A DNA stretch of 64,000 nucleotides. It comes from Anticarsia gemmatalis. Lineage: Eukaryota; Arthropoda; Insecta; Lepidoptera; Erebidae. Positions 1 to 10,712 of this stretch are shown here, in pieces. Location: the NCBI RefSeq assembly GCF_050436995.1, contig NC_134765.1:9699501-9763500 (forward strand). The letters are read 5' to 3'. The notes under the pieces are model-generated. The model searched no databases. It saw only the letters and a program-made list of their open reading frames with translations, and had not been told where the DNA came from. Position numbers and translations under genes: made by a program. Position 1 is the first letter of the stretch. Each line of letters opens with the position of its first letter.

Positions 1-153
1 GTTCCGGAGCGTAAGGTACAACTATTTCTTGATGAAAAGCTATGGCCAGAAGGCATAATATTCCGACGTTTTATTAACTTCAGACCCAAAAAATTTACGA
101 ACAACAATGATACTGTTAATGGCCCTATTTTAAACCATCGTGGAAATAAATAA
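1..153 (+). CDS. LINE ORF1 protein, C-terminal end only
   Basis: Frame 1 is open from the first base to a TAA at 151-153, followed at once by an in-frame TAG (154-156), giving tandem stops. The 50 visible residues are basic (for example FRRFINFRPKKF) and contain no zinc knuckle. Position and frame make this the end of ORF1, normally the nucleic-acid-binding chaperone of the LINE particle. The frame is +1 relative to ORF2, and the two overlap by about 17 nt. The start lies outside the window and identity is inferred from context. Confidence 0.75.
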   Translation, partial: VPERKVQLFLDEKLWPEGIIFRRFINFRPKKFTNNNDTVNGPILNHRGNK

Positions 154-2986
154 TAGATATCGTAACAACAATAACATCAAATTAGCAAGCTTGAACTGTA
201 AAAGTGTTAAGCGCTCTGTTGAGAGTGTACGACAACTGTGCCGGATCGCTGACATAGTTGCTTTACAAGAGACGTGGCTGCTCCCGGACGATGTCTCATT
301 TCTTAGCGAAATTGATGACAAGTTCGGCTGTACGGGTACGTCGGCGGTGGACACGGCGGCGGGCATGCTGCGTGGACGACCGTATGGAGGAGTTGCGTTG
401 CTGTATAATAAAACCGTGTTCAGTGATGTGTCAATAGTGCCGTGTGATAACCCAAGGGTATGTGCCATAAAAATATCTATAGACCAAAGATCTCTTTTAG
501 TGCTAAGTGTATATATGCCGACCGATAATGTAATTAACCTAGCGGAATTTACAGACTGCTTAGGTTTAGTAAGTGCAATAACTAGTAATGAGGATATTGA
601 GTCAGTGTACATATTAGGTGACTTTAATGCTCATCCAAACGAGTTGTTTTATAAGGAGCTTATTAGTTTTTGTAGTGAATTAGAGTTTATTTGTGCAGAC
701 GTTGAATTATTAGGTGTAAATTCAGACACGTATAGTTTTATTAGTGAGGCAAACGGTTCCAGGCGATGGCTGGACCATTGTATAGTCACCAAATCTGCAT
801 TCTCGTCTATAGTCGATATTAAAGTGTTATATGATGTTTTATGGTCAGACCATTTCCCACTTATTATTGAAGTTCAGCTTAACGTAATCAAACCTAAACT
901 GTTGTGTTCCATAGAAACTTATCATAATAATAAAATAATTTGGGGCGAAAGAAAAAAGGAACAAATTCAATTGTATAATAAATTATGTCATGAGAGACTT
1001 AGACTTATTGATTTTCCGTCTGAATTTACAAACTGTGCTGATTATGCCTGTGATAATTTTACGCATAGAATTGTTATTGATAAGTTATATAGTAGTATTA
1101 TTAGTGCTTTAAGTTCCGCTGCGGAAGATAGTTATAATATTAATAGTGTAAATAGTAAACATAGTGTTAGAAAAAAGCCTGTTGCGGGCTGGAATATATA
1201 TGTTGATAAGGCTCACAAGGAGGCGAGGCGTACTTTTTTGATATGGGTGTGGTACGGTAAACCTAGTTCGGGTACTTTATATGAAAATATGCGTAGCAGT
1301 CGAAAACATTTTAAAGAACGTTTGAAATGGTGTCAAAATAATTGTGATCAAATCAAAATGGACAAACTCGCATCGCTTCACTCTAAGAATGACTTTAGTA
1401 ATTTCTGGAAGTCTACCAATAAGGTTGTTTGTAAACCTAGCCTACCTGTGAACGTAGAGGGCATAAGTGATCATAAAGATATTGCTAACATATTTAAGGA
1501 ACACTTCACAGTCAAGTCGCCATTGGGACCATCACAGTCGTCATTAAGTGTGAGGCCGAGTGACCAGACCATACCAACTAAATTCACAGCGAAACAGATC
1601 TTGAAAGTTATAACCAATATGTCAAGAGGTAAATCGCCAGGTCACGATGGTCTTAGCATAGAACACTTTAAATATGCCGGACCCCACCTACCGCGGGTAC
1701 TCGCAATGCTGTATGCGTTTTGTTTAGGGCACTCATACTTACCGGAAGCACTGATGAGAACTGTGGTGGTACCGATCGTTAAAAACAAGACTGGAGATGT
1801 AAGTGATAAGTCTAACTATAGACCGATCTCATTAGCGACTATAAGTGCCAAAGTGCTTGACAGTCTGCTTGGAACACAACTAGATAAATATATCAACATT
1901 CATGATAACCAGTTTGGCTTCAAGTCTGGTCTTTCTACGGAGAGCGCCATCTTGTGTTTAAAACAGACGGTCAAGTACTACACAGACCGTAAAACACCAA
2001 TTTTCGCTTGCTTCCTCGACCTTTCCAAGGCATTTGACCTGGTCAATTACGACATATTGTGGCAAAAACTCAGTAACGTTAACATGCCAGTAGAGTTACA
2101 AAATATCTTTAAATTTTGGTATCGTAACCAGGTTAATGTTGTGAAATGGTCGGGGACGCACTCGGAACCATATGTTTTAGAATGCGGAGTAAGGCAGGGG
2201 GGGCTAACCTCGCCTAAATTATTTAACCTGTATGTGAATGCACTCATCGAGGAGCTCAGCAGCACTCGTCTTGGTTGTCATATTGACGGTACATGTTTAA
2301 ATAACATTAGTTATGCTGACGATATGGTTCTGCTGAGCGCCTCGGTCTGTGGATTATCGCAACTTATAGGTGTCTGCGAGAGATATGCTCTTACCCATGG
2401 TTTGAGGTACAATGTTAAAAAGAGTGAATGCATGGTCTTTCAAGTCAGAGGTAAAAACAGTGATAATGTACCTAATATTAAGCTTAATGGTACAGCCCTT
2501 AAGAGGGTCGATCAGTTTAAATACCTAGGTCACATAGTAACCTCTGACTTGAAGGACGATGCAGACATAGAACGTGAACGGAGAGCGTTGTCTGTCCGAG
2601 CTAATATGCTGGCACGCAGGTTTGCTCGCTGTACGAGGGATGTGAAGCTCACTCTATTCAAAGCTTACTGTACATCCTTCTACACGAGCAGCCTGTGGGT
2701 TAGTTACACGCAAAGACAGTACAACGCTCTTCGTATACAATACAATAACGGTTTTAGGGTGCTGTTGGGCTTGCCTCGTTTCTGTAGTGCTTCAGGGATG
2801 TTTGCAGAAGCACGCGTAAACTGCTTTTATGCCACAATGCGTAAGAGATGCACGTCCCTGTTGCGAAGGGTGCGGGCCAGCCCCAATAGCATCCTGAGGA
2901 TGTTTACGGAGAGATTCGATTGTCGGTACCTGAACCATTGCGCAATGGTGCATTTACTGGCAGTCGGATCTCAATCTTCGAGATAA
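140..2986 (+). CDS. LINE ORF2: endonuclease and reverse transcriptase
   Basis: The protein nicks target DNA and copies the element RNA at the nick. Numbering from the GTG at 140, the endonuclease covers about residues 14-245, with the LNCKS motif (N19), LQETW (E44), GDFNAHP (D161) and SDH (D237-H238). A linker follows to about residue 480. The reverse transcriptase covers about 490-770, with FLDLSKAFD (D627), RQGG (685-688) and the catalytic YADD (725-728). The thumb/C-terminal part has no RNase H and no zinc knuckle. The frame opens at 134 after a TAA at 131-133. The only candidate start before the endonuclease motifs is GTG at 140; the first ATG is codon 76, which would remove N19 and E44. 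Translation therefore probably depends on reinitiation or frameshifting from ORF1. The frame is uninterrupted to TAA. Confidence 0.95.
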   Translation: MEINNRYRNNNNIKLASLNCKSVKRSVESVRQLCRIADIVALQETWLLPDDVSFLSEIDDKFGCTGTSAVDTAAGMLRGRPYGGVALLYNKTVFSDVSIVPCDNPRVCAIKISIDQRSLLVLSVYMPTDNVINLAEFTDCLGLVSAITSNEDIESVYILGDFNAHPNELFYKELISFCSELEFICADVELLGVNSDTYSFISEANGSRRWLDHCIVTKSAFSSIVDIKVLYDVLWSDHFPLIIEVQLNVIKPKLLCSIETYHNNKIIWGERKKEQIQLYNKLCHERLRLIDFPSEFTNCADYACDNFTHRIVIDKLYSSIISALSSAAEDSYNINSVNSKHSVRKKPVAGWNIYVDKAHKEARRTFLIWVWYGKPSSGTLYENMRSSRKHFKERLKWCQNNCDQIKMDKLASLHSKNDFSNFWKSTNKVVCKPSLPVNVEGISDHKDIANIFKEHFTVKSPLGPSQSSLSVRPSDQTIPTKFTAKQILKVITNMSRGKSPGHDGLSIEHFKYAGPHLPRVLAMLYAFCLGHSYLPEALMRTVVVPIVKNKTGDVSDKSNYRPISLATISAKVLDSLLGTQLDKYINIHDNQFGFKSGLSTESAILCLKQTVKYYTDRKTPIFACFLDLSKAFDLVNYDILWQKLSNVNMPVELQNIFKFWYRNQVNVVKWSGTHSEPYVLECGVRQGGLTSPKLFNLYVNALIEELSSTRLGCHIDGTCLNNISYADDMVLLSASVCGLSQLIGVCERYALTHGLRYNVKKSECMVFQVRGKNSDNVPNIKLNGTALKRVDQFKYLGHIVTSDLKDDADIERERRALSVRANMLARRFARCTRDVKLTLFKAYCTSFYTSSLWVSYTQRQYNALRIQYNNGFRVLLGLPRFCSASGMFAEARVNCFYATMRKRCTSLLRRVRASPNSILRMFTERFDCRYLNHCAMVHLLAVGSQSSR

Positions 2987-3088
2987 TTTTAAATTCTGTT
3001 GTCTTTTTCTTTCATAGTTTGTTTTAGTTTTAAGTTTTTATATGTATGTCCTGTGATCTCACTGTTCCTATGACCTCTTGGTTGAAAT

Positions 3089-3118
<30 letters not shown>
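2987..3118 (+). other. LINE 3' UTR, polyadenylation signal and (TTA)n tail
   Basis: A short T-rich 3' UTR follows ORF2. AATAAA lies at 3086-3091 and a pure TTA tract at 3095-3118 ends the element. A short tandem-repeat tail in place of poly(A) is common in CR1- and RTE-related LINEs, where it helps template-primed reverse transcription. Confidence 0.8.
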
Positions 3119-3125
<7 letters not shown>

Positions 3126-3130
3126 GATAT

Positions 3131-3232
3131 ATGGATGAGGGCGGCCCAGGACCGGTCCTATTGGCGCTCGATGGGGGAGGCCTTTGTCCAGCAGTGGACG
3201 ATTCCCGGCTGAGATGATGATGATGATGATGA
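3131..3232 (+). mobile_element. RTE-type LINE 3' end, strongly 5'-truncated
   Basis: The first bases encode the last residues of an RTE reverse-transcriptase ORF: in the frame of the longer copy at 35080-35242 they read WMRAAQDRSYWRSMGEAF, then VQQWTIPG and a stop. A (GAT)n tail follows. Every shared base I compared (about 100 bp) matches the second copy. It begins 12 bp after the TTA tail of the upstream LINE. No target-site duplication is evident. Confidence 0.85.
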
Positions 3233-3299
3233 TAAACCTACTTATTTATTTTTGTTATGTTTTTAGAAAACAAAGATTGTTGTATTTTTTTTTTAATAA

Positions 3300-3405
3300 A
3301 TTTACTTCACCCATTGCTCTGCTTCTGCCAAGCAAGGGTATCCTGCGATGATGGATGGGCTAGACCTAGAGTCCACCATATTGACCAAGTGGCGGTTAAG
3401 CATTG
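3300..3405 (-). mobile_element. SINE-B fragment (tail half)
   Basis: A diverged piece of SINE-B in reverse orientation: GCAAGGGTATCC, then GATGGATGGGCTAGACC and GAGTCCACCATATTGACCAAGTG, the last broken at several sites compared with the full copies near 21.0 and 29.5 kb. The tRNA-like head is missing. Confidence 0.65.
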
Positions 3406-4180
3406 AGTTTAATATTCTTTTATTGTTTACAAACTTACAAACTTTCACAAGTCTTCTGCTATGCTCTTTCAACTACTACCTTCGTGTTTTAAAGATATAA
3501 ATATTTTCCCTATTGTTATGGCAGCAATTAGAAAGCACTCGTTAAGCTAAGTCATAGGTCTTGAGCGACAAACTGGGACACTACATTGTTTCTCTATTGA
3601 CTTGTAGTTGAGTGGAAAATTAGTTGACAAGAACGAAGTTAGTTGTTGCTTTCACTGATTACTTTTGAAATTATTAATTGGTTATTAATTAGTCTCAGTT
3701 TAGATGTTAGTAAAAATAGGTAGAACAATATCTCAGAATTTTTTTAAAGAAACCTTACTAAACTATAATAAACGTCAAACTTTGCGCAGATGGATGGATT
3801 TTTGTTACTTCACGAAACTAAAACATGGATTTTACAAAATTTGGCACATAATATGTATATATTTATGTTAACAATTGATGCCCTGGATTAACGCATATAC
3901 TTTTTACTCGTAAAAACTACACGCAGAATTGAATTGTCACGGGTAGAATTTGGTTAATTATGTTTAGTTCTGAATAGTAACAGACATCAGCAATTTATAT
4001 TACAGATCATTATAAAAAAAAATGTGCCCATCATAGTCATTCTAAATCAACGCAGTGTTTATTTTCCGCAATTTTTTTTTTTTTTTTTATTGTTTCAAAA
4101 CTTACATATTTTTACCAATATTTCAGCCATGACGCTTTGCACCTACTGTACCTATTGAAATAGATGCTAATTTAAATGAT
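3406..4180. other. AT-rich stretch without recognised gene
   Basis: No credible coding frame or known repeat was recognised. A run of 17 T residues lies at 4072-4088 and could be the reverse poly(A) of an old retroposed fragment. The rest looks like ordinary lepidopteran non-coding DNA. Confidence 0.5.
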
Positions 4181-4256
4181 TGCTACTACGACCCAAATGC
4201 TACGAGCTACTACGGGCTGCTACGAGATACTGCTACGATTGCTACGAACGTTTTAA
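4181..4256 (+). repeat. GCTACGA-rich degenerate tandem array
   Basis: The core GCTACGA, or its variant CTACTACG, recurs about seven times in 75 bp at irregular spacing. A related array built on GCTACGG and its inverse CCGTAGCG lies at 62998-63096. No coding role is apparent. Confidence 0.6.
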
Positions 4257-4822
4257 TGTGCAACCATTACGTTAGATCGAAAAGTATGTAAACGCTACAT
4301 TACTGTGCTACAAGGTTTTTCGTTTGTCAATGTAGTTTACAGTTATCTAGGGTATGTACAATATGTTTACTTTGAGGAATGGACCATCAGAATGCTGTCA
4401 TCTTTAAGGAAATAAATACTGTAAATGAAAGTGATGAAGAGACGTAGCGAAGAAAAAATTCAATTACAATGAAATAGAATCAAAAAAATAATGCTTCTAT
4501 ATTATATGCCTAAAAGGAGATGTTTTCACCACATAATCTAAATATTGTATTTAACCAAATAAAAGTTTATGTTTTTTTATTAATTTGTATGTATTTAACT
4601 TTCAGATATTTATGTATTTAAATAAATCTGCTGGTAGTTTGAAATCTGTTTTGATTCTTTATTGCTTAAACCAAGATAACTCAAGTTGATGAAATACAAT
4701 TAACATAATATTATTGTATATGCAGGTCAAGTCGATATCCATAGAAGCCCTTGAAGAACGCTTCAGTTACATCTATTGTATAATTTTATGTACTGTACGA
4801 ATAACCTTACTAAAATTATAAA
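4257..4822. other. AT-rich stretch without recognised gene
   Basis: Nothing recognisable beyond short A/T runs. There is no long frame and no similarity to the other repeats of the window. Confidence 0.45.
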
Positions 4823-4950
4823 TTTTAATGCGAAAGCTACTATGTCTGCCTACTTCTTATACCTAAACAACTGAACCGATTTGAATGAAATTTTGATGAT
4901 GTATGTCAAAATTCGGGGTGGAACAGAAACTATTTAAATAAATAACTGTG
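4823..4950 (+). mobile_element. Hel-B Helitron-like fragment
   Basis: Contains TGCGAAAGCTACTATGTCTG followed by a diverged ACTGAACCGATTTGAATG block, matching the 5' half of the Hel-B copies at 17.4-17.7 kb. The CTAG 3' terminus is missing, so this is a partial copy. Confidence 0.5.
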
Positions 4951-5740
4951 TATTGTGGGCTATAGTAGCCCACACGTAAGGAGAACTTAAAAAGTAATAT
5001 AGTCTGAGAATAATTAAGAACAAGATTTTTTAAATATAACGCTAAATAAAAAGTAACATATAAAAACAGTTTTTAGAAACATAAACCAATCTAAATATTC
5101 CTAGAAATGTTGTTAAACTAAAGTTCAGAGTAACTTAAAAGTAATTTAAGCAATTTATGATTTATGAAAGAAATCGTGTAAAGATCTAGATAAAATAGGC
5201 CTTGTTTTAGCCTAGGTTAGAAGTAAATTATAGTGTTTATTACTAGTTTCGACTGTAATTTATACACCAATAACATTATTAGAAAATATGAAGGTGTGTT
5301 ATAATTTAAGGTTTTGAAATGATAATTTTACTTGAAATTGCAGATTTGGTATTTTTTGCAACTTTAGGCCTAGTATTCGAAAGTGATGTCTAACATCATA
5401 CACTTCTTGATGTTCCTCATAAAAAATTACGATAAATTATGTGCCATATAATAGTAAGTATATTAATTGTCGAGCATATTAATTGTCCAAAATATGGCAC
5501 GTAACTAAACTAGTGAGAACGTATTAAAATAACTTTTAAGTCTTAATTTTACGTTACCCGACTGGGGACTTAAACACGAGATGACTTCATTATCGACTAC
5601 TATCGTTCGCGCTACAGAGGCGTTATTTAAGTGAAACTTGACAATGTATGTAATTATTTACTAGTCCAGTATTACAAAATTTTACTTATAACTGTGACAA
5701 CTCCATTAGGCGCAGCTTGCGTCGGAGAAATATAGTAAAA
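4951..5740. other. AT-rich stretch without recognised gene
   Basis: No coding frame, RNA gene or repeat family was recognised. Confidence 0.45.
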
Positions 5741-5950
5741 CTAGCTGACCCAGCAAACGTTGTTTTGCCATATAAATTTAAATATAAATGTTAAGGGTGG
5801 ACAACCCCTATCACTAAGGGGTATGAAAAATAGATGTTGGCCGATTCTCAGACCTACTCAATATGCTCACAAAATTTCACGAGAATCGGTCAAGCCGTTT
5901 CGGAGGAGTATGGCAACGAAAACTGTGCCGCGAGAATTTTATAAATTAGA
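5741..5950 (-). mobile_element. Hel-C non-autonomous Helitron-like element
   Basis: In plus orientation it starts CTAGCTGACCCAGCAAACG, the reverse complement of a Helitron 3' terminus (CTAG followed by host T). The body includes CGATTCTCAGACCTACTCAA and CGGTCAAGCCGTTTCGGAGG. Related copies lie at 10713-10885 and 46075-46208 in the opposite orientation. It encodes no protein and would depend on Helitron Rep/helicase supplied elsewhere. Confidence 0.7.
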
Positions 5951-7794
5951 TACATCCATAGTTTTAAAAAGACGTCCAAAAAGGTGAATCTACAGACAAA
6001 AGCAATCCACCTATAAATATCAACTACAACTCGAACACTATCAGCGTAGAACAAACTTAGAAATCGCAATAAATAACAAAGTACCACATGAAGTAGTGCA
6101 GATAACATGGAATAGTTCGGTCCCCCGTGAACATTGCACACGCAAGCCTATGTTCTAGTCATGCAGTTGCATGATATCGTAACAGATAGGTGTAGTCACG
6201 GGTATAAATATGTATTTTACTGCGCCACATATGGCATTTTCAAAAGAGTCAGAAATCTCGGAGAATAACATGCGGCGGGCAAAAGTGCGACCATGCTCTT
6301 ATGCTACATTATTACAATTTGTAAATATGGCAGTGCATTTGTTGTTTGCATTTCTTTTACGTCAAAATGGTTAAATCAATTTGTAAAACATTGCCAGCGG
6401 AAAGACGGTCATGAGTTAGTATTTTATAAATGCTAAAGAAACTATGCGTATTATTTTTGGATAATTTTTATTTTTCAATTCAAATAACAGCATTTATCAA
6501 GGGCAAAGGCTTGTTAAATAAGTAAATGTGGATAAGTCATTATTGTCTCAAAAAGTCAAGTCAAGAGTCTCCACCTGTAAAGTGAGAGATGTAAGGTCTT
6601 GAATGCCTTAAGGATGTCAGCCGAGAACAGATATTAACATCCCTTCTAGTACTTCTAATAAAGGTAGTAAAAAATATTTTTCTGACTAAAAAATAAAATC
6701 GAATTGAGAACCTCCTCTTTTTTTAAGTTGGTTAAAAATATTAATCCCGACATCAAAGATTTCATGTTCGTCTCTTCATAAATCTAATTAATACATTTTC
6801 CGGGTTATCTTTGCTTTAACTTAACCTAACTTAACTACATGTACAAAGGATCACCCGAAATCTGGTTACGTAAATATGAAACTAGTTGTGTCCCCCGGGT
6901 ACGCCTTACTTTGATCTTATAAACTCCGTGATACCCCGGACGATACTGTCCGTTTACTCTAACCGGTAGTTACAAGTTTTCTTTAACGTATCCGATGTAC
7001 AGACATGGTCATAACTAAGTTAATATTAAAAAAACACTTAAGACAGTTTAGAAACTGCTCAACATAATTATAATAACACATGTGCTCGCCTTAAATTAGA
7101 TAAGCGATTGATTGTGTTATTAGCAAATTACTATTTCATCTTCATACTCTATATCTTACACTGGAATATATTATTTCAATGTCACAACAAAAAAAAAAAT
7201 ATTGCTTATTTAGGCCATGTATTTTTAGAATAATATACAATTTGAAGAACAAAACCTCAAAAATAACTAGCTTATTTAAAAATGTATGATATAAATTAAG
7301 AAAAAGAAAGTCAGTTTTTAAAGACAACCTATCGCATAGAAAAAAAATACAGCAAAAGTATGGGACCTAAAATTCCACCTTTATCCAGTTAGCAAGAAAC
7401 CATTTAAGTCTAACACTTAATGCTTACATTCCCATGTATTTCTACTAGCAGTTAACTAACAAGCACTATGTTCCCAGGTTTATGTCCCGTGTGATATAAG
7501 TTATTGTTGCAAGGAAGATAACTTATTAGCCCATTATTGTACAGACGTAAGGAGGTTTAAGGGTAATTTACACTAGCCTACGTTATAGTACGTTTATTTA
7601 AGTAGTGTACTTTTTAATGTAGCTTTTAGTTTTAGTAATGTAGTTTGAAGCTTAAGTAATGTAATTATTTTTTCAGAGTTTTTTTATATTTATAAAACAA
7701 CGGCTATTTTACGAAGCTTTCTGTTTTTAACTTCACGGCTGTAATACGCTAAGGCGCAGGCAGAGGTGTATTAAAAACATACGCGTTTGCAAAC
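5951..7794. other. Mostly unrecognised AT-rich DNA
   Basis: No gene was recognised. At 6701-6739 there is a short block (GAGAACCTCCTC, then AAGTTGGTTAAAAA) that is the inverse of a block at 45194-45233, marking the edge of an unclassified dispersed repeat. The remainder shows no structure beyond A/T runs. Confidence 0.5.
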
Positions 7795-7975
7795 TTTGTA
7801 ACATTTTTTACTGGTACTCTGCTCCTGTTTGTCGTAGCGTGATGATATATAGCCTATAGCCTTAAACGGGCTATGTAACACTGGAAGACTTTTTCAAATC
7901 GAATCAGTTGTTCCTGAGATTAGCGCGTTCAAACAAACAAACAAACAATTTCTTGAGCTTTATAATATTGTATAA
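7795..7975 (-). mobile_element. Hel-A Helitron-like element, 3' end missing
   Basis: Carries the Hel-A body in reverse orientation: TTTGTAACATTTTTTACTGG, GTAGCGTGATGATATATAGC, GAGATTAGCGCGTTCAAAC with a CAAA repeat, and TTTATAATATTGTATAAG at the 5' terminus. The CTAG hairpin end is not preserved. Confidence 0.75.
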
Positions 7976-8277
7976 GTATGTAAGTATAGATTTGCCTTTA
8001 AGACAAAGCTCTAAATACATTAGCTTCTTAAAACTCTATTTGTATATAAGTGTACATAATATCGGTACAACAGTTATCATTACAATTCGCCGTCAACAAT
8101 TAATACTATTAACTTCTTACTCTGAATAGTAATCTGCAATTAACCACATAATAAGACTATTGTTTCATGAAGGTTAATTTGTGCGATATTAATTAATACT
8201 CCCACGTTTTGACTCAAACTATTGACATTTATTATTGAGTCCTCTCTCTTACTATTGCTAAGGGATATTGTGCAATA

Positions 8278-8352
8278 TTTAAGAACCGTTATAATTGCGT
8301 CGGTAGGTCGTGGGTTCGATTCCCACACGGAATTATTTGTGCGATCCACAAT
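8278..8352 (+). mobile_element. SINE-A fragment, interrupted by a second SINE-A
   Basis: Includes the B-box region GGTCGTGGGTTCGATTCCCA and the following TTATTTGTGCGATCCACAAT of SINE-A. The A-box half is diverged and the copy stops where a complete SINE-A begins at 8358. The pair is either a truncated copy hit by an insertion or a tandem arrangement. Confidence 0.75.
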
Positions 8353-8357
8353 TAATT

Positions 8358-8578
8358 GACTGCCTCCGTGGCGCAGTGGTTTAGGTCGCCACGCCGATAC
8401 CATTGCAACGGGAGGTCGTGGGTTCGGTTCCCACACGGTACTATTATTTGTGCGATCCACAAATAATTGTTCCGGGTCTGGTTGTGCTTTGTGTCCGTTG
8501 TTTGTATGTTTGTAAATGTCCCCGCGACACAAGAGCAGTTCTGAGTGCGGGAGTTGTCATTTTTAACAAAAAAAAATA
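8358..8578 (+). mobile_element. SINE-A, full-length tRNA-derived SINE
   Basis: The 5' part resembles a tRNA gene, with an internal RNA polymerase III A box in TGGCGCAGTGGTTTAGGTCG and a B box in GGTCGTGGGTTCGGTTCCCA. A family-specific body follows: TTATTTGTGCGATCCACAAA, GGGTCTGGTTGTGC and CCCCGCGACACAAGAGCAG. It ends in an A-rich tail. Transcription would be by polymerase III and mobilisation by a LINE enzyme. It resembles SINEs known from noctuid moths, but the name is not verified. Other copies are at 13801, 37163, 50419 and 61876. Confidence 0.9.
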
Positions 8579-8961
8579 AGAACTTTTGATGCGACTGTAA
8601 TCGACACTTGGAATATAAACATTCAGTTTAAAGTAATAAAAATAGTAAGATTTTAAACCAAATTAGAAACTCGCGCTCAACTTTATTACTTGTTACAACA
8701 TAATTATAATTTCACCGTTTCCCCTCACATTTTTAATAGACTTAACAAAACTTAAAACATACGTCACACAACAAAAACAAGTATTTATACAAAGGAAATA
8801 TTATAGCGGCACAAAAAATGTGATACTTGTGTGAGTGCATGTGCACTGGACTGTGAAGTGATACGAGTGAACCCAGATGTATACACTTATACACCGATGC
8901 ACTTCTGTATCAATATCCGGAAAAATGTTGTTATACTTATATCTGCAATTTTACAGAAGTA
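8579..8961. other. AT-rich stretch without recognised gene
   Basis: No frame or repeat family recognised. Confidence 0.4.
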
Positions 8962-9032
8962 AATATTTGCTGGATAAGGCTGCCAAGAATGAGGAAATTC
9001 GGGGGCTAAGCCTTGAGTCTACCATATTAATT
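8962..9032 (-). mobile_element. SINE-B tail fragment
   Basis: Short diverged piece with GGGGGCTAAGCCTTGAGTCT, matching the tail half of SINE-B in reverse orientation. Head absent. Confidence 0.5.
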
Positions 9033-9075
9033 TAACTAAAAGTATTAATTTCAAAGAATATTTTAATTAGGTACT

Positions 9076-9385
9076 CTCTACACAACATGAGTTTCGTCCA
9101 ACTATGTTGGAGTCGGCTTCCAGTCTCACCGGATGCAGCTGACATCCCAGTGCTTTGCATGGAGCGACTGCCTTTCGGACCTCCACACCCCGTTACCTGG
9201 GTTGTAACACGATACCCGTCGGTAAAACTGGTTCTTTGAAAATGACAGCCGGCACTCACAATTTAACATGCTTTCCGAAACGGACGAACTAGGCACTTAT
9301 AATATGGTCACCCATCCACAGAACAACCTCGGCCAGCGTAGCCTAACCTTGGAGGTGGATCTGCGCGGCTGTTGTAAATAAGCCA
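9076..9385 (-). repeat. Repeat D (probable LINE 3' region), reverse copy
   Basis: Shares CCAACTATGTTGGAGTCGGC, CCAGTCTCACCGGATGCAGC, GGTCACCCATCCACAGAAC and GGATCTGCGCGGCTGTTG with copies at 30095-30425, 35460-35565 and 58075-58200. The inverse copy at 30.1 kb ends in AAAGCTAGGCTGATG, a typical lepidopteran LINE 3' end, so this is probably LINE 3' UTR. No intact frame. Confidence 0.7.
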
Positions 9386-10712
9386 CAAGCTACTCTCTAC
9401 AATATAATACTCTATAATATAGCCACAGTAAAAACGAAGTTAAAGCCAGCGTAACGGTCAAATAGCTCACTGTACGTTCCTAAAGTCAAAGGGAAAAGAT
9501 AATATTCACTCCCAAACGCAACATGAATTTTTCCTCAAAACTCCATAATGAAGTCATAGTAAAACCCTATAAAAACCCTAAAACAAACAACTAAGTGAGA
9601 CATAAAAACATTTGAGCCATTGTACATTTTTGTGCGGTCCACAGCGAGATTAACTGGGGTGCCGCCACAATGTATGTTAATACCCCCTATCACTGTCCCA
9701 CAGTGGACTGTTATTTGCATTGTATTGAATACGTTCAGGGCGTGGGGCGCGGTCTCATTGATGGCGGGGAAATCCGGCTACAGATTTTGATATTTTTGTG
9801 TTTGGTTTGTGTCTGGTGTGATCGGTATTTTTGGTTGGTAAGGTATTTTATAGTGTTGTGGAATGGTTGATAAATGGTATGGTGTTTTGTAAGATAAGGC
9901 AGATAAGTTAAGCATATCTATTTATTCTACTAACCGTTCTATGAAAGTTCCCACAGTTTTTTTTATTTCTTCGTAGTTCTGTCTAAATAGATATTTTAAA
10001 AAAACTGAGCTAAATTTAATACTACTTCGTAATATAGCAAAAATTATATCTTAATTTAATACTAAAATTAAAACTATTACAGAGAATTGAACAAAGTAAA
10101 AGCCTGTCTTTACCGAACGCGGAAAATAACCTTGAACTTCACCTGCAGTAAAACATATAATTAACTAAAACCGTCATAAAACCTCAAGTATTTCCTGCTA
10201 CAAAAACTCACGATATTTAGCTATTTCTTTTTCAAAAGCCTGCGTTCGTTTTACGAAGCCTATTATAAAAATATCATAAAAAACTACCATAGTGTTTACA
10301 ACATCGTAAAGTATAGATTGGTTCAAGTAGTCCAAGCTTAATAGACAACTATAAACTTTTGATTGGAAGCCGTAAACAGACATTAAATTTCGTACGTGAC
10401 GATAATATTTGACGAAATAGCTATATTTTTATTATCTTTCCTTATTTATATTATCTAACTCTTTATCTCATAAGAATGTCCTTCACCTTACTGAAAACTC
10501 AAAAATAATGAAAATGCAATGCGCAAATACAATACTCAAATACATCACGATTATATATTTAAGTATGTATTGTACTCGTATGTGGCAATTAAATGCTTAC
10601 TCTCGTTTATAATCAACTTTTTTTAATACACACCGCGCATGTTACCAAACTCTGGGTAACTATATACCCATAACTTGATAGAACTTTATAAATGCATAAA
10701 GTTCTGATATAT
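9386..10712. other. Unrecognised AT-rich DNA
   Basis: A slightly GC-richer patch at 9650-9790 is the only compositional change. Short frames here lack any recognisable motif and no RNA gene was seen. Confidence 0.4.

Larger units (their letters stand above)
1..3118 (+). mobile_element. Non-LTR retrotransposon (LINE), 5' end outside window
   Basis: This LINE copy enters from the left edge. It contains the last 50 codons of ORF1, a complete ORF2, a short 3' UTR with an AATAAA signal at 3086-3091, and a (TTA)n tail at 3095-3118. ORF2 has an N-terminal apurinic-type endonuclease and a reverse transcriptase with a YADD box, and neither an RNase H domain nor a C-terminal CCHC knuckle. That layout fits the Jockey/CR1 group of LINEs; the clade cannot be fixed by eye. 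There are no internal stops or frameshifts, so the copy is young or still functional. The 5' target-site duplication lies outside the window, and no clear 3' duplicate is visible. Confidence 0.95.

Noticed and set aside
8358..8440. Possible true tRNA gene
   Set aside because: The A and B boxes are present, but the sequence cannot fold into a standard cloverleaf with a matched acceptor stem as far as I can see, and the same head recurs in several dispersed copies with a SINE body.
8140..8532. 130-codon minus-strand frame
   Set aside because: It is the translation of two adjacent SINE-A copies read backwards.
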